From: Cribrihabitans_A pelagius
GTDB taxonomy: Bacteria; Pseudomonadota; Alphaproteobacteria; Rhodobacterales; Rhodobacteraceae
Length of the DNA: 14,997 bases
NCBI RefSeq assembly: GCF_048820915.1
Contig: NZ_JBMERR010000037.1
Span: 1 to 14,997, forward strand
Reading direction: 5' to 3'
The notes beneath the pieces are model-generated. The model saw only the letters and a list, made by a program, of their open reading frames with translations. It did no database searches and was not told the origin of the DNA. Positions 1-6,981 of this stretch are shown here, in pieces. The position numbers and the translations under genes are program-made. The first letter of the stretch is position 1. Each line of letters opens with the position of its first letter.

Positions 1-62
1 TTGGGGAAGAAAGGCTCAAGGCGCGCCATCTGCGCGTCAGTTAGCCAGAAAAGATCAGACAT
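1..62 (-). CDS. IS5-family transposase, N-terminal fragment (partial)
   Basis: Reading the minus strand from the ATG at 62 gives MSDLFWLTDAQMARLEPFFP, then the window ends. This is the standard opening of one large group of IS5-family DDE transposases, with the LTDAQMARLEPFFP block that precedes the first helical part. Only about 20 residues are visible, so I cannot tell whether the gene is intact. It is a different IS5 subgroup from the element at 8734-9583, whose protein begins with an MSDEEW block. Confidence 0.75.
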   Translation of the reverse strand, partial: MSDLFWLTDAQMARLEPFFP

Positions 63-125
63 GGTCACCGCTCGTTTTCGAGCCGTGAATCATACCGATA
101 GCCGAAAATCAATGGGTCCTGACCC
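1..125 (-). mobile_element. End of an IS5-family insertion sequence, cut by the window edge
   Basis: The minus strand starts an IS5-family transposase and runs off the left edge. About 60 bp outside its start codon lies GGGTCAGGACCCATTG (minus strand, about 125 down to 110), which looks like the outer terminal inverted repeat of such an element. I place the element's end at about 125 because of this motif. The other end is outside the window, so the target duplication cannot be checked. Confidence 0.7.
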
Positions 126-307
126 TAAGCATTATCAACGTATTCTTAAAATCTTGCAGCAAACCGACCGTATCATGAAGACGATCGAGATAAACTTATA
201 GGAGGAATTTGGCTCCACGTCGCCACGTTTCGGCGGTCGGCGCAGAATGTCCGATGTGGGGCGAAAACATTGCGCGCCTCGGCGACGGTGGAGCGCAAGC
301 AGCAATT

Positions 308-324
308 GCAGCGAACGGCAGAAA
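308..324 (+). repeat. Interspersed repeat R1, copy 1
   Basis: The 17-mer GCAGCGAACGGCAGAAA occurs here, at 369-385 and at 2148-2164, all in the same orientation. After the shared core, copies 1 and 3 continue as GGTCC and AGTCC, while copy 2 differs. The three copies lie only in gene-free DNA. I believe this motif is widespread between genes of roseobacters, but that is recollection. Confidence 0.7.
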
Positions 325-368
325 GGTCCCGCATTGAGTGAGTTCATCGGCTTCGGAACCGCGCCGTC

Positions 369-385
369 GCAGCGAACGGCAGAAA
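369..385 (+). repeat. Interspersed repeat R1, copy 2
   Basis: Identical 17-mer to 308-324, 61 bp downstream in the same orientation. It is followed by a G+C-rich block with a short GCTGCGCCGCAGC-type palindrome (about 393-405). Confidence 0.7.
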
Positions 386-635
386 CGGCGGGCTGCGCCG
401 CAGCACAAAACCTCATCTGGCTGCGTGAAACGGCCGAGTTTGCAAAAGGACGCTTCCTGCGCTTCGGTGACCTTGGTGCGATGTGCAGCACCACACTGGC
501 CGGTGGCCCTGGTCTGAATGACCGCTCTCGGGGAAACGCCAGATAGTCTTCGCGCTTGCAGGAGAGCCTCCGCCGCACCTTGCATGAATGTCGTGATTGG
601 GCTGCTCAAGCCGATCTCGGATGGCCTGGGTATGA

Positions 636-686
636 CTTGCGCAGATCTCTCAGCGCTGCGCCGCCGTAAGGCGGCAGCGAGCCCAA
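636..686 (+). repeat. Interspersed repeat R2, copy 1 (hairpin-rich)
   Basis: This 51-bp block matches the minus strand of 2316-2366 at 45 of 51 positions by hand alignment. It contains the core GATCTCTCAGCGCTGCG and ends in GAGCCCAA. The middle (about 657-675) can fold as CCGCC/GGCGG. The two copies are in opposite orientation and bracket the nucleotidyltransferase remnant. Confidence 0.7.
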
Positions 687-917
687 AGGACTGTGCCCGG
701 AAAGGCCGCGTTCACGCGTGCAGCGAGACTCGCTTCGATGCGAGGGGTCCCGGCCATTGGCTAAGCTGTCGACCGCTGCGGTGCAGCTTCACATGCATGA
801 GCGTGACCGCAATCCGGGCGTTGGGAGTTGTATAGAGCAAAAAAGACTTTGCTGCACACAGACAGCTGCGAGTATCAGTCTTATATTTGATGCACACGGA
901 GAACACTCAGGCATCAG

Positions 918-1936
918 ATGGACCCAGTATCGCACTCCCGCGCAGCTCAAGTCGCGTATCAGGACTTGCTGCGCATGCATCTCGACGAGGTGGCCTCGGA
1001 GGTTGTGGGCAGTATCGAGGAGCGTCAGCGCAAAGGGCGAACCTACCTCTACGATCGGTTCCGGATCGGGACCGAGATGAAAAGCCGCTACCTCGGCGGG
1101 GATAGCCCCGAATTGCGCAATCGCTTGGCGCGCGCGGCTGATCTGAAGGCGGAAACGCAGGTGCGAAAGAAGCGCATGTCGCGTCTGGCGCGCGTTCTGA
1201 GAGCCGAAGGGATGATCGGTACCGACCGCGAGACAGGCTCGCTTCTTCTGGCCTTCGCGCGCGCAGGTGTGTTCCGCCTGGGCGGCACTTTGATCGGGAC
1301 CGGAGCCTACGCGCTCTATTAGGGGGAGCTTGGCGTTCGCTTTGACTCTGACGAGCTTGCCCAGACGGATGACATCGGTTTCACGAGCTTTGAGCGGCTC
1401 TCAGTGGCTCTGGGCGGCCGCGTCGAGGAAGAGCCGGGGGATATTCTTCGGTCGATGAAATTCGAGGCTGCCCCTGGTTTTGTCGACCGGCGGGTATGGA
1501 GGTGGCATCAAAGCGGTGGCGGGCCATGGTCGAGTTCCTGACGCCGGCTTCCGGCGAGGAAGGCATCAAGCCGCTTCCGGCACTGGGCGTGAGCGCTCAG
1601 GCGCTAAACTACCTCAGTTTCCTGATTGCGGAGCCGATGCACGCGATTGCGCTATACCGCTCCGGCGTCCTTGTGCAGATCCCGCGCCCCGAGCGCTTCG
1701 CGATCCACAAACTGATCCTGGCAAGCAGGCGGCATGACGGCCCAGACGAAGCGAAGGCGCGCAAAGACCGGGCTCAAGCTGAGTTCCTCATCCGCATCCT
1801 CGCGAACGATTAGCCCGACGATCTCGCCGAGGCTTATGAGCACGCGCTGTCGCAGGGCCCCCGTTGGCGCGATCGGATCTCCTCAAGCCTTGGACGCATG
1901 CCGGCGACAAAGGATCTCCTCTGCGGGCTCTCGTGA
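918..1936 (+). pseudogene. Decayed GSU2403-like nucleotidyltransferase-fold gene
   Basis: Three consecutive pieces together read as one protein of the GSU2403/NTP_transf_8 nucleotidyltransferase-fold family. Piece 1 (918-1319) holds the RKGRTYLYDRFR and SPELRNRLARA blocks and the LLLAFARAGVFRLGGTLIGT block. The TAG at 1320 replaces what I expect to be a Glu codon, and the same frame goes on with GELGVRFDSDELAQTDDIG. Between about 1490 and 1530 the frame changes, and piece 2 (up to 1810) carries EFLTPASGEEG, ALNYLSFLIAEP and IPRPERFAIHKLI. A second TAG (1811) is followed in frame by PDDLAEAYEHALSQGPRW up to the TGA at 1934. The family motif normally reads TDDID; here it is TDDIG, so an active-site Asp also seems lost. 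The gene is clearly non-functional as read. No intact neighbour suggests its role, and the exact 3' end is uncertain. Confidence 0.8.
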
Positions 1937-2147
1937 GCTGGAGCGGATGGTGGTGCTCCGGGAGAGATTTCTTCGGTGCGGCCAGGGACTTCGCTTGGGA
2001 TCGTGCCGAAGCGCTGCCTGGCGAAAATGGTCTCAGTTAAGGTGTCGGTGAACATCGACGGACCGGGGCTAAATTGTGCATGCAGCGAGGGGTGGCTTCC
2101 GCCCTTCCTCACTACGGCCTGTACGGGAACTGAAGGATGGTGTCACC

Positions 2148-2164
2148 GCAGCGAACGGCAGAAA
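2148..2164 (+). repeat. Interspersed repeat R1, copy 3
   Basis: Identical 17-mer to the copies at 308 and 369 and in the same orientation, here preceded by TGTCACC. It lies about 110 bp from R2 copy 2, so the two families sit together on both sides of the decayed gene. Confidence 0.7.
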
Positions 2165-2275
2165 AGTCCGGCGACCTGTGAATTCGGGTGATACATCTCG
2201 CTGCTGCATCCTTGAACGGCTGGTTTTAACGCCGCGCAGCGGAGCCGGAAATGATGCAGTCGCGGCGATTTTGCT

Positions 2276-2367
2276 GCTGCGAGCGCGCGCAGCGAAAAAA
2301 ATCACAATGACCGGGTTGGGCTCACTGCCGGCTTTCGGCGGCGCAGCGCCGAGAGATCGGCACAAGC
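2276..2367 (-). repeat. Interspersed repeat R2, copy 2 (long form)
   Basis: Positions 2316-2366 are the inverted partner of 636-686. Positions 2276-2323 match 14003-14048 in the same orientation, sharing GCTGCGAGCGCGCGCAGCG, an A-run and CAATGACCGGGTTGGGCTC. This copy therefore joins both halves of the repeat, while the other two copies carry one half each. The GAGCGCGCGC/GCAGCG part and the CCGGCTTTCGGCGG part are rich in self-complementary sequence. Confidence 0.7.
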
Positions 2368-2568
2368 CGGTCCCAGGCCAACCGTGATCTTCCTGAGCCA
2401 GCCCAAACGCGACCCTTGTATCAAGCGCAGTGACTGCTTCGCCGCGAGTGTGACGCATTCGGGCCATTTTCAAGAAAGCAGCCATCTAGAAGCCGTTAGC
2501 CGATCGGATTATGCTGCGCTCCACACCAGTGGCACAGATGCGCAGACACCCGCCATTCCAAACATTCG

Positions 2569-2596
2569 CTGGGGACGGCTAAGCTCAAGCCCCCAG
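2569..2596 (-). terminator. Possible weak terminator downstream of the GntR-type regulator
   Basis: CTGGGG (2569-2574) can pair with CCCCAG (2591-2596) around a 16-base loop, just past the regulator's stop codon on the minus strand. There is no strong T-run after the stem, so a factor-independent terminator is doubtful. Confidence 0.3.
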
Positions 2597-2616
2597 GCGC
2601 ACAGCTGTTTTGACCC

Positions 2617-3390
2617 CTATTTCGTCAGCTGCCGGCGCTTGGCTGCGCGGATTTCGCGGGCCTGCCGCTCCTGGCCGGCGCGGAAGGATTCCTCGACGAA
2701 ATCCATGTGGCGCCGCGCGGCGGCCTCGGCGCGGTCCGGGTCGCCGTCGATAATTGCCTGGGCAATCTCCACGTGCTGTTTCAGCAGTTCCGCACCGGTG
2801 CCATCAATCGTGCGCAGAAACTCACGGTTGTAGAACACCCCCTGCCGGGTCAGGTCATAGACAGAGGCCATCATATGAATCAGCGTGGTGTTCTGGCTGG
2901 CGTCGACAACAGCAGTGTGCAGGCGGAAGTCGGCCTCCTGGCTGGCGTCCTGGTCGTCCTGCTCCCAGGCGCGCTGCATGTCGGCGATAATCTCCGCCAG
3001 CCGCGCCTTGTCGGATTCCGTGGCCCGGGTTGCCGCCAGGCGGCTGGCAAATGCCTCCTGCTCGCGCCGGTATTCCAGGTAGTCGTAAAAGGCGCCGCCG
3101 TGGCGGGTGTAGAGCGACAGCAGCGCCGGGGACATCGCCCGGCCCGTAAGCGGCGCGATGAAGGTGCCCTCGCCGTGGCGCACGTTGACCAGCCCCCGGC
3201 TTTCCAGTGTCTGCAGCGCCTCGCGGAGCTTGGGCCGCGACACCCCCATCGCCTCCGCCAGTTCCCGCTCGGAGGGCAGTTTCCGGCCCTCCTTGAGGAT
3301 GCCGTCGACAATCATCGTCTCGATTTGCTCGACCACGGCATCGGCGATTGATTCGTGCCCTACAGGGTCAAACGGGTGGATATCAGTCAT
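2617..3390 (-). CDS. FadR-type GntR transcriptional regulator (LldR/PdhR-like)
   Basis: 257 residues with the usual two-domain plan. Residues 12-78 are the winged helix, with KLPSERELAEAMGVSRPKLREA as the recognition part and GEGTFI as the wing. Residues about 100-235 are an FCD ligand domain. D154, H158, H206 and H228 sit where FCD proteins bind a metal ion, and R108 is in the usual ligand-facing helix, which suits a carboxylic acid effector. The gene is divergent from dctP, about 330 bp away, and the TRAP-Dld operon is its likely target. The effector is probably lactate or the acid imported by the transporter; PdhR and LldR belong to this subfamily. The start at 3390 gives the complete N-terminus, though the ribosome binding site is weak. 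Its own likely promoter carries a TTTACC half-site, so autoregulation is probable. Confidence 0.9.
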   Translation of the reverse strand: MTDIHPFDPVGHESIADAVVEQIETMIVDGILKEGRKLPSERELAEAMGVSRPKLREALQTLESRGLVNVRHGEGTFIAPLTGRAMSPALLSLYTRHGGAFYDYLEYRREQEAFASRLAATRATESDKARLAEIIADMQRAWEQDDQDASQEADFRLHTAVVDASQNTTLIHMMASVYDLTRQGVFYNREFLRTIDGTGAELLKQHVEIAQAIIDGDPDRAEAAARRHMDFVEESFRAGQERQAREIRAAKRRQLTK

Positions 3391-3439
3391 GTCGTTCTCA
3401 TAGAGGTAGGGAACAGCGCGGCAAAGAAGTCATCCTAAA

Positions 3440-3467
3440 AGTTTACCACTGTCCCCCAAAACTTCAA
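3440..3467 (-). promoter_or_regulatory. Probable regulator promoter with operator half-site
   Basis: On the minus strand, TTGAAG (3467-3462) and TAAACT (3445-3440) lie 16 bases apart, a reasonable sigma-70 pair about 50 bp from the regulator start. The sequence GTTTACCACT at 3441-3450 overlaps the -10 and is the reverse complement of AGTGGTAAA at 3604-3612 beside the dctP promoter. A shared half-site at both promoters suggests that one protein binds both. Confidence 0.5.
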
Positions 3468-3603
3468 CCCTCGGTACCCAGAAATACGGATGGCAGTACC
3501 CCATACAGCCTAATGAAAAATAACAAGTCTTTCTAACGGACCACTCTTTCCCGGGCGGGAATGACGCACCTCGGCCAGGCGAACCTCTGAGGTCGCGCCC
3601 GCC

Positions 3604-3652
3604 AGTGGTAAATAAAGTTGTTGACCAAAATGTGAGGTAAATAATATTTACC
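3604..3652 (+). promoter_or_regulatory. Probable dctP promoter with GntR-type operator
   Basis: GGTAAAT-AAT-ATTTACC at 3636-3652 is a perfect 17-bp palindrome. It overlaps the candidate -10 (TAATAT 3642-3647 or TATTTA 3645-3650) that goes with a TTGACC at 3621-3626. A further half-site, AGTGGTAAA, lies at 3604-3612. FadR-type proteins typically bind short GGT/ACC palindromes, so this fits repression by the neighbouring regulator until its effector is present. The 5' untranslated part would be about 65 bases. Confidence 0.6.
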
Positions 3653-3720
3653 AATAATGCCGTGCCAGCGGCAGGAACTTCGGCCGGAGGAGCGGCCGGA
3701 CTGAACTCGGAGGAAAATCC

Positions 3721-4773
3721 ATGAAAACGACCCTGACCTCGCTCGCCTTTGCCGCATCCCTGCTGGCGGCCCCTGCCGCACAGGCCGCGGACAAGCTGCT
3801 GCTGAAAACCCCCGTTGCCTTCTCGACCGCGCTGCCAGGCCTCGGCTCGCCGATCCCGCGGGTGGCCGAGCAGCTGGACCTGATGTCCGGCGGCAACCTC
3901 AAGATGAAGGTCTACGAGCCCGGCAAGCTGGTGTCGGCGTTTGAGATCCTCGACGCGGTGTCCTCCGGAAAGATCAACTCCGGCTACACCACCGCCGGCT
4001 ACTGGGCGGGCAAGATCCCGGCCGCACCGCTGTTCTCCGCCGTGCCCTTTGGCCCGGAAGCTGGCGAATACATGGCCTGGCTCTACTACGGCAACGGCAT
4101 GACCCTGTATCAGGAGATGTACGACCAGGCTGGCTATAACGTGAAGGTTCTGCCCTGTGCGGTGATCGCGCCGGAAACTTCCGGCTGGTTCGCCAAGGAA
4201 ATCAACAGCGCCGAGGATCTGGACGGCCTGAAGATGCGCTTCTTCGGCCTGGGCGGCAAGGTGATGCAGAAGCTGGGCGTTGCGACCTCACTGCTGCCGG
4301 GCGGCGAAATTTTCCCTGCACTGGAGAAAGGCGCCATTGACGCCACCGAATTTTCCATGCCCGCCATCGACGCCCGTCTCGGCTTCCACAAGCTGGTGAA
4401 ATACAACTACTTCCCCGGCTGGCACCAGCAGGCCACCGTGTTTGAACTGCTGGTCAACAAGGGCGTTTGGAACGAAGCGAGCGCACAGCACAAGGCGATC
4501 ATCGAGAACGCTTGCAAGGCCTCGATGGCCGACAGCTTTGCCGAGGGCGAGGCGATCCAGCACGAAGCGCTGATCGACAATGTTGAAAACAACGGCGTGC
4601 AGATCAAACAGTGGGATGCCGCGATGCTGGAGCTGTTCCGTGCCACCTGGGACGAGGTTGCCGCGGAAGAGGCCACCAACGACCAGTTCTTTGGCCGGGT
4701 GCTGCTGGACATGCAGACCTTCCGTGAAGGTTACGCGGTCTGGAAGGAAAACGCATTCCTCCCGCGCAAGTAA
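3721..4773 (+). CDS. TRAP transporter substrate-binding protein, DctP family (likely 2-hydroxy/2-keto acid)
   Basis: 350 residues, the usual length for a DctP-type periplasmic binding protein. Residues 1-23 form a Sec signal peptide ending AAQA/AD. The mature part shows GKLVSAFEILDAVSSG (residues 68-83), SAEDLDGLKMRFFGLGGKV with the conserved carboxylate-binding R173, and GAIDATEFSMPAIDARLGFHK around 204-224. The overall pattern resembles the binding proteins of 2-keto acid and lactate TRAP systems such as TakP rather than the C4-dicarboxylate DctP itself. The protein would capture the substrate in the periplasm and hand it to the DctQM permease encoded next. GGAGGA at 3709-3714 is a strong ribosome binding site for the ATG at 3721. 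First gene of the dctP-dctQM-dld operon; the substrate is inferred from dld. Confidence 0.9.
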   Translation: MKTTLTSLAFAASLLAAPAAQAADKLLLKTPVAFSTALPGLGSPIPRVAEQLDLMSGGNLKMKVYEPGKLVSAFEILDAVSSGKINSGYTTAGYWAGKIPAAPLFSAVPFGPEAGEYMAWLYYGNGMTLYQEMYDQAGYNVKVLPCAVIAPETSGWFAKEINSAEDLDGLKMRFFGLGGKVMQKLGVATSLLPGGEIFPALEKGAIDATEFSMPAIDARLGFHKLVKYNYFPGWHQQATVFELLVNKGVWNEASAQHKAIIENACKASMADSFAEGEAIQHEALIDNVENNGVQIKQWDAAMLELFRATWDEVAAEEATNDQFFGRVLLDMQTFREGYAVWKENAFLPRK

Positions 4774-4789
4774 CCCGCTTGCGCACCTT

Positions 4790-4814
4790 GGGGCGGCAGT
4801 ATTTCCGCCGCCCC
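4790..4814 (+). terminator. Intercistronic hairpin after dctP
   Basis: An uninterrupted 8-bp stem (GGGGCGGC at 4790-4797 with GCCGCCCC at 4807-4814) around a 9-base loop, 17 bases after the dctP stop. A short CTTTCCCTGATTTTC tract follows, without a clean T-run. Because dctQM follows on the same strand, I read this as a partial terminator or an mRNA-stabilising structure that lets the binding protein be made in excess over the permease, a common arrangement in transporter operons. Confidence 0.6.
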
Positions 4815-4849
4815 GCTTTCCCTGATTTTCGTCATTTCCCTGACTGACA

Positions 4850-4867
4850 CGGACGCTTTCACGTCCG
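4850..4867 (+). other. Small hairpin in front of dctQM
   Basis: CGGACG (4850-4855) pairs with CGTCCG (4862-4867) around a 6-base loop. It ends 14 bases before the GGAGGAGG ribosome binding site of dctQM. It may protect the processed dctQM-dld mRNA or tune its translation; no direct evidence. Confidence 0.4.
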
Positions 4868-4895
4868 CGCACGCCACGTTCCGGAGGAGGAAACC

Positions 4896-6962
4896 ATGGC
4901 TGAGAATCTGCACCTGCAGGACGACCCGATCGAACGCTACGAAGAGATCCTTGAGCATGGCGATGAGGACCAGCAGCGGCTGGCGGTGTGGATCGACAAT
5001 GCGGTCAAGGGGACCGGCAACCTGGTGATGTGGGCCAACCTGCTGCTGGTGCTGGCCATCGTGTCGCAAGTGGCTCTGCGCTATCTCCTGAACCAGAACT
5101 ATCCCAAGCTGGACGAGATCCAGTGGCATTTCTACGGTCTGGTGACGATGATCGGCATTTCCTATGCGCTGGTCACCGACAGCCATGTGCGGGTGGATGT
5201 GCTGCACATGCAGCTGAGCCGCCGCGCCCGGCGGATCATCGAGGTGATCGGCATCTTGGCGCTGCTGGTCCCGTTCATCTATCTGATGATCGACCAGGGC
5301 TTCGACTATTTCTCTGAAAGCTGGCGGGTGAACGAACGCTCCGACAGCCCCACCGGCCTGTCTGCCCGTTGGGCGCTGAAGGCGGTGATCCCGCTGAGCT
5401 TCCTGCTGCTGGCAGGGGCGGCGGTGGCGCGGCTCATCCATGACGGCCACGCGCTGCTGGCGGGCCCGGCAGAGGAGCGCTCTGGCAAGAGCCTGCGGCT
5501 GGTGATCTGGGCGCTGCTCGGCTTTGCAGTTGTGGCGACGGCGCTGACCTTCCTGGTCGAAACCACCGAGGAAAAGCTCGTCATCGCCATGTTCCTCACC
5601 TTCATTGCGCTTCTGTTCACCGGTTTCCCGGTGGCCTGGACGCTGGCCGGGGTGGGCGTGGCCTACTGCGGGCTGGCTTATCTGTTCGACAACGGTATGA
5701 TGAACTGGACCGGGCTGGAGGAAACCCTGACCGGCCTGGATTACCTGACGCTGGGCGCGGTGGTGAACCGGGTCTATGCCACCATGTCGAACGCCGTTCT
5801 GGTGGCGCTGCCGATGTTCATCTTCATGGGGCTGATGCTGGATGAGTCCGGCGTCGCCGGGCGGCTGATGACCGCGATGCAGCGCCTGTTCGGCACCGTG
5901 CGCGGCGGGCTGGCGATCACTGTCACCATGATCGGTATCATCTTGGCGGCCTCCACCGGCATCATCGGGGCCTCCGTGGTGCTGCTGGGCGTCTTGTCGC
6001 TGCCGTCGATGATGGAGCAGAAGTATTCGCCTGCGCTGGCGGCAGGCGTGGTGTCGGCCTCCGGCACGCTGGGGATCCTGATCCCGCCCTCGATCATGCT
6101 TGTAATCATGGCGGACCAGATGGCGCTGAGCGTCGGCGACCTGTTCATGGCGGCGGTGTTCCCCGGCGTGATCATCGGAGCGCTGTACCTCACCTATATC
6201 TTCGTGATTGCGCTGATCAAACGCGACGTGGCCCCGGTGCCTGCGGGGGCCAAACGTCCCGACTGGGCGGCGGTCAAGGACGTGCTGATTGCGGTGCTGC
6301 CGACGCTGGGGCTGATTCTGGCCGTGTTAGGCTCCATCTTCGCGGGCCTCACCACACCGACCGAGGCCTCCGGCGTCGGCGCTCTGGGCGCGACCCTGCT
6401 GGCGCTTGGCTACCGCAAGCTGACGCTGGCGAAGCTGGTGAATGTGCTCAAGGCCACCTTCAACACCACCGCCTATATCTTTGCGATCTTCCTCGGCGCC
6501 ACGGTGTTCTCCTACGTGCTTCGGGAACTGGGCGGTGACGCGCTGATCGAGGAGATGATCCAGGGCACCGGCTTCGGTCCCGAGGGCACCGTCTTCATGA
6601 TCCTGTTCATCGTGTTCCTCTTGGGCTTCGTGCTGGACTGGATCGAGATCACCCTGATCGTGCTGCCGCTGATGCGCCCGATCGTGAACGGCCTTGGCCT
6701 CGACATTCCCGGCTTCGGCGCCATCGATGAGCCGGCCCTGGTTTGGTTCGTGATCCTGGTGGCGGTGACGCTGCAAACCTCCTTCTTGACGCCGCCGGTT
6801 GGCTTTGCGCTATTCTACCTCAAGGGCGTCTGCCCGCCGGAGATCCGTTTGGGCCATATCTACAAGGGCATCATTCCCTTCGTGCTGCTGCAGCTGACCG
6901 GCCTGATGTTCGTCTACCTGTGGCCGGCACTGGCGACCTGGCTGCCATCTGTGGCTTACTGA
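4896..6962 (+). CDS. TRAP transporter fused permease, DctQ-DctM
   Basis: 688 residues, the right length for the small DctQ and large DctM subunits in one chain. Residues about 40-185 form the DctQ part with four membrane segments (about 43-63, 78-95, 115-133, 160-183) and the typical LDEIQWHFY and HVRVDVLH motifs. A linker helix near 200-222 leads into the DctM part (about 225-688), with many further membrane segments. This contains TGFPVAWTLAGVG, SGVAGRLMTAMQRLFGTVRGGLA and the family hallmark SGTLGILIPPSI at 390-400. Together with the binding protein it would drive sodium-dependent import across the inner membrane. GGAGGAGG six bases before the ATG sets the start. The stop is only 19 bases before dld, so the two are co-transcribed. 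Confidence 0.93.
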   Translation: MAENLHLQDDPIERYEEILEHGDEDQQRLAVWIDNAVKGTGNLVMWANLLLVLAIVSQVALRYLLNQNYPKLDEIQWHFYGLVTMIGISYALVTDSHVRVDVLHMQLSRRARRIIEVIGILALLVPFIYLMIDQGFDYFSESWRVNERSDSPTGLSARWALKAVIPLSFLLLAGAAVARLIHDGHALLAGPAEERSGKSLRLVIWALLGFAVVATALTFLVETTEEKLVIAMFLTFIALLFTGFPVAWTLAGVGVAYCGLAYLFDNGMMNWTGLEETLTGLDYLTLGAVVNRVYATMSNAVLVALPMFIFMGLMLDESGVAGRLMTAMQRLFGTVRGGLAITVTMIGIILAASTGIIGASVVLLGVLSLPSMMEQKYSPALAAGVVSASGTLGILIPPSIMLVIMADQMALSVGDLFMAAVFPGVIIGALYLTYIFVIALIKRDVAPVPAGAKRPDWAAVKDVLIAVLPTLGLILAVLGSIFAGLTTPTEASGVGALGATLLALGYRKLTLAKLVNVLKATFNTTAYIFAIFLGATVFSYVLRELGGDALIEEMIQGTGFGPEGTVFMILFIVFLLGFVLDWIEITLIVLPLMRPIVNGLGLDIPGFGAIDEPALVWFVILVAVTLQTSFLTPPVGFALFYLKGVCPPEIRLGHIYKGIIPFVLLQLTGLMFVYLWPALATWLPSVAY

Positions 6963-6981
6963 GCAGGGGAGGGCAGGTGTC

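Larger units (their letters stand above)
126..917. other. Gene-free stretch with interspersed repeats
   Basis: About 790 bp between the IS5 end and the nucleotidyltransferase remnant. All open frames here are short, overlap one another on both strands and match no family I recognise, so I call no gene. The content is mostly repeat material: two copies of a 17-bp repeat 61 bp apart (308 and 369) and one copy of a hairpin-rich repeat (636-686). A purine-rich GGAGG at about 201 resembles a ribosome binding site but has no convincing reading frame behind it. Confidence 0.6.
1937..2616. other. Gene-free stretch with repeats R1 and R2
   Basis: About 680 bp between the nucleotidyltransferase remnant and the end of the GntR-type regulator gene. 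Open frames on both strands (for example 2069-2485 minus) run through repeat sequence and show no recognisable domain. I see one R1 copy (2148), one R2 copy (2276-2367) and a possible weak terminator (2569-2596). The forward frame at about 1968-2040 reads a short coding-like stretch ending in a TAA, which could be another gene remnant, but I cannot name it. Confidence 0.55.

Noticed and set aside
196..246. GGAGGAATTT ribosome binding-like sequence
   Set aside because: No reading frame after it shows coding character, so it is probably fortuitous.
2069..2485. Open frame of 138 codons on the minus strand upstream of R1/R2
   Set aside because: About half of it is repeat sequence (R1 and R2), it has no ribosome binding site and no recognisable domain, and a similar-length frame exists on the plus strand.
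2707..3351. Plus-strand open frame of 214 codons
   Set aside because: It lies entirely opposite the FadR-type regulator, whose domains and metal ligands are clear; long antisense frames are usual in G+C-rich genes.
3387..3401. Mini reading frame ATG-AGA-ACG-ACA-TGA overlapping the regulator start
   Set aside because: It could couple translation to the regulator, but it has no ribosome binding site and such short frames arise easily by chance.
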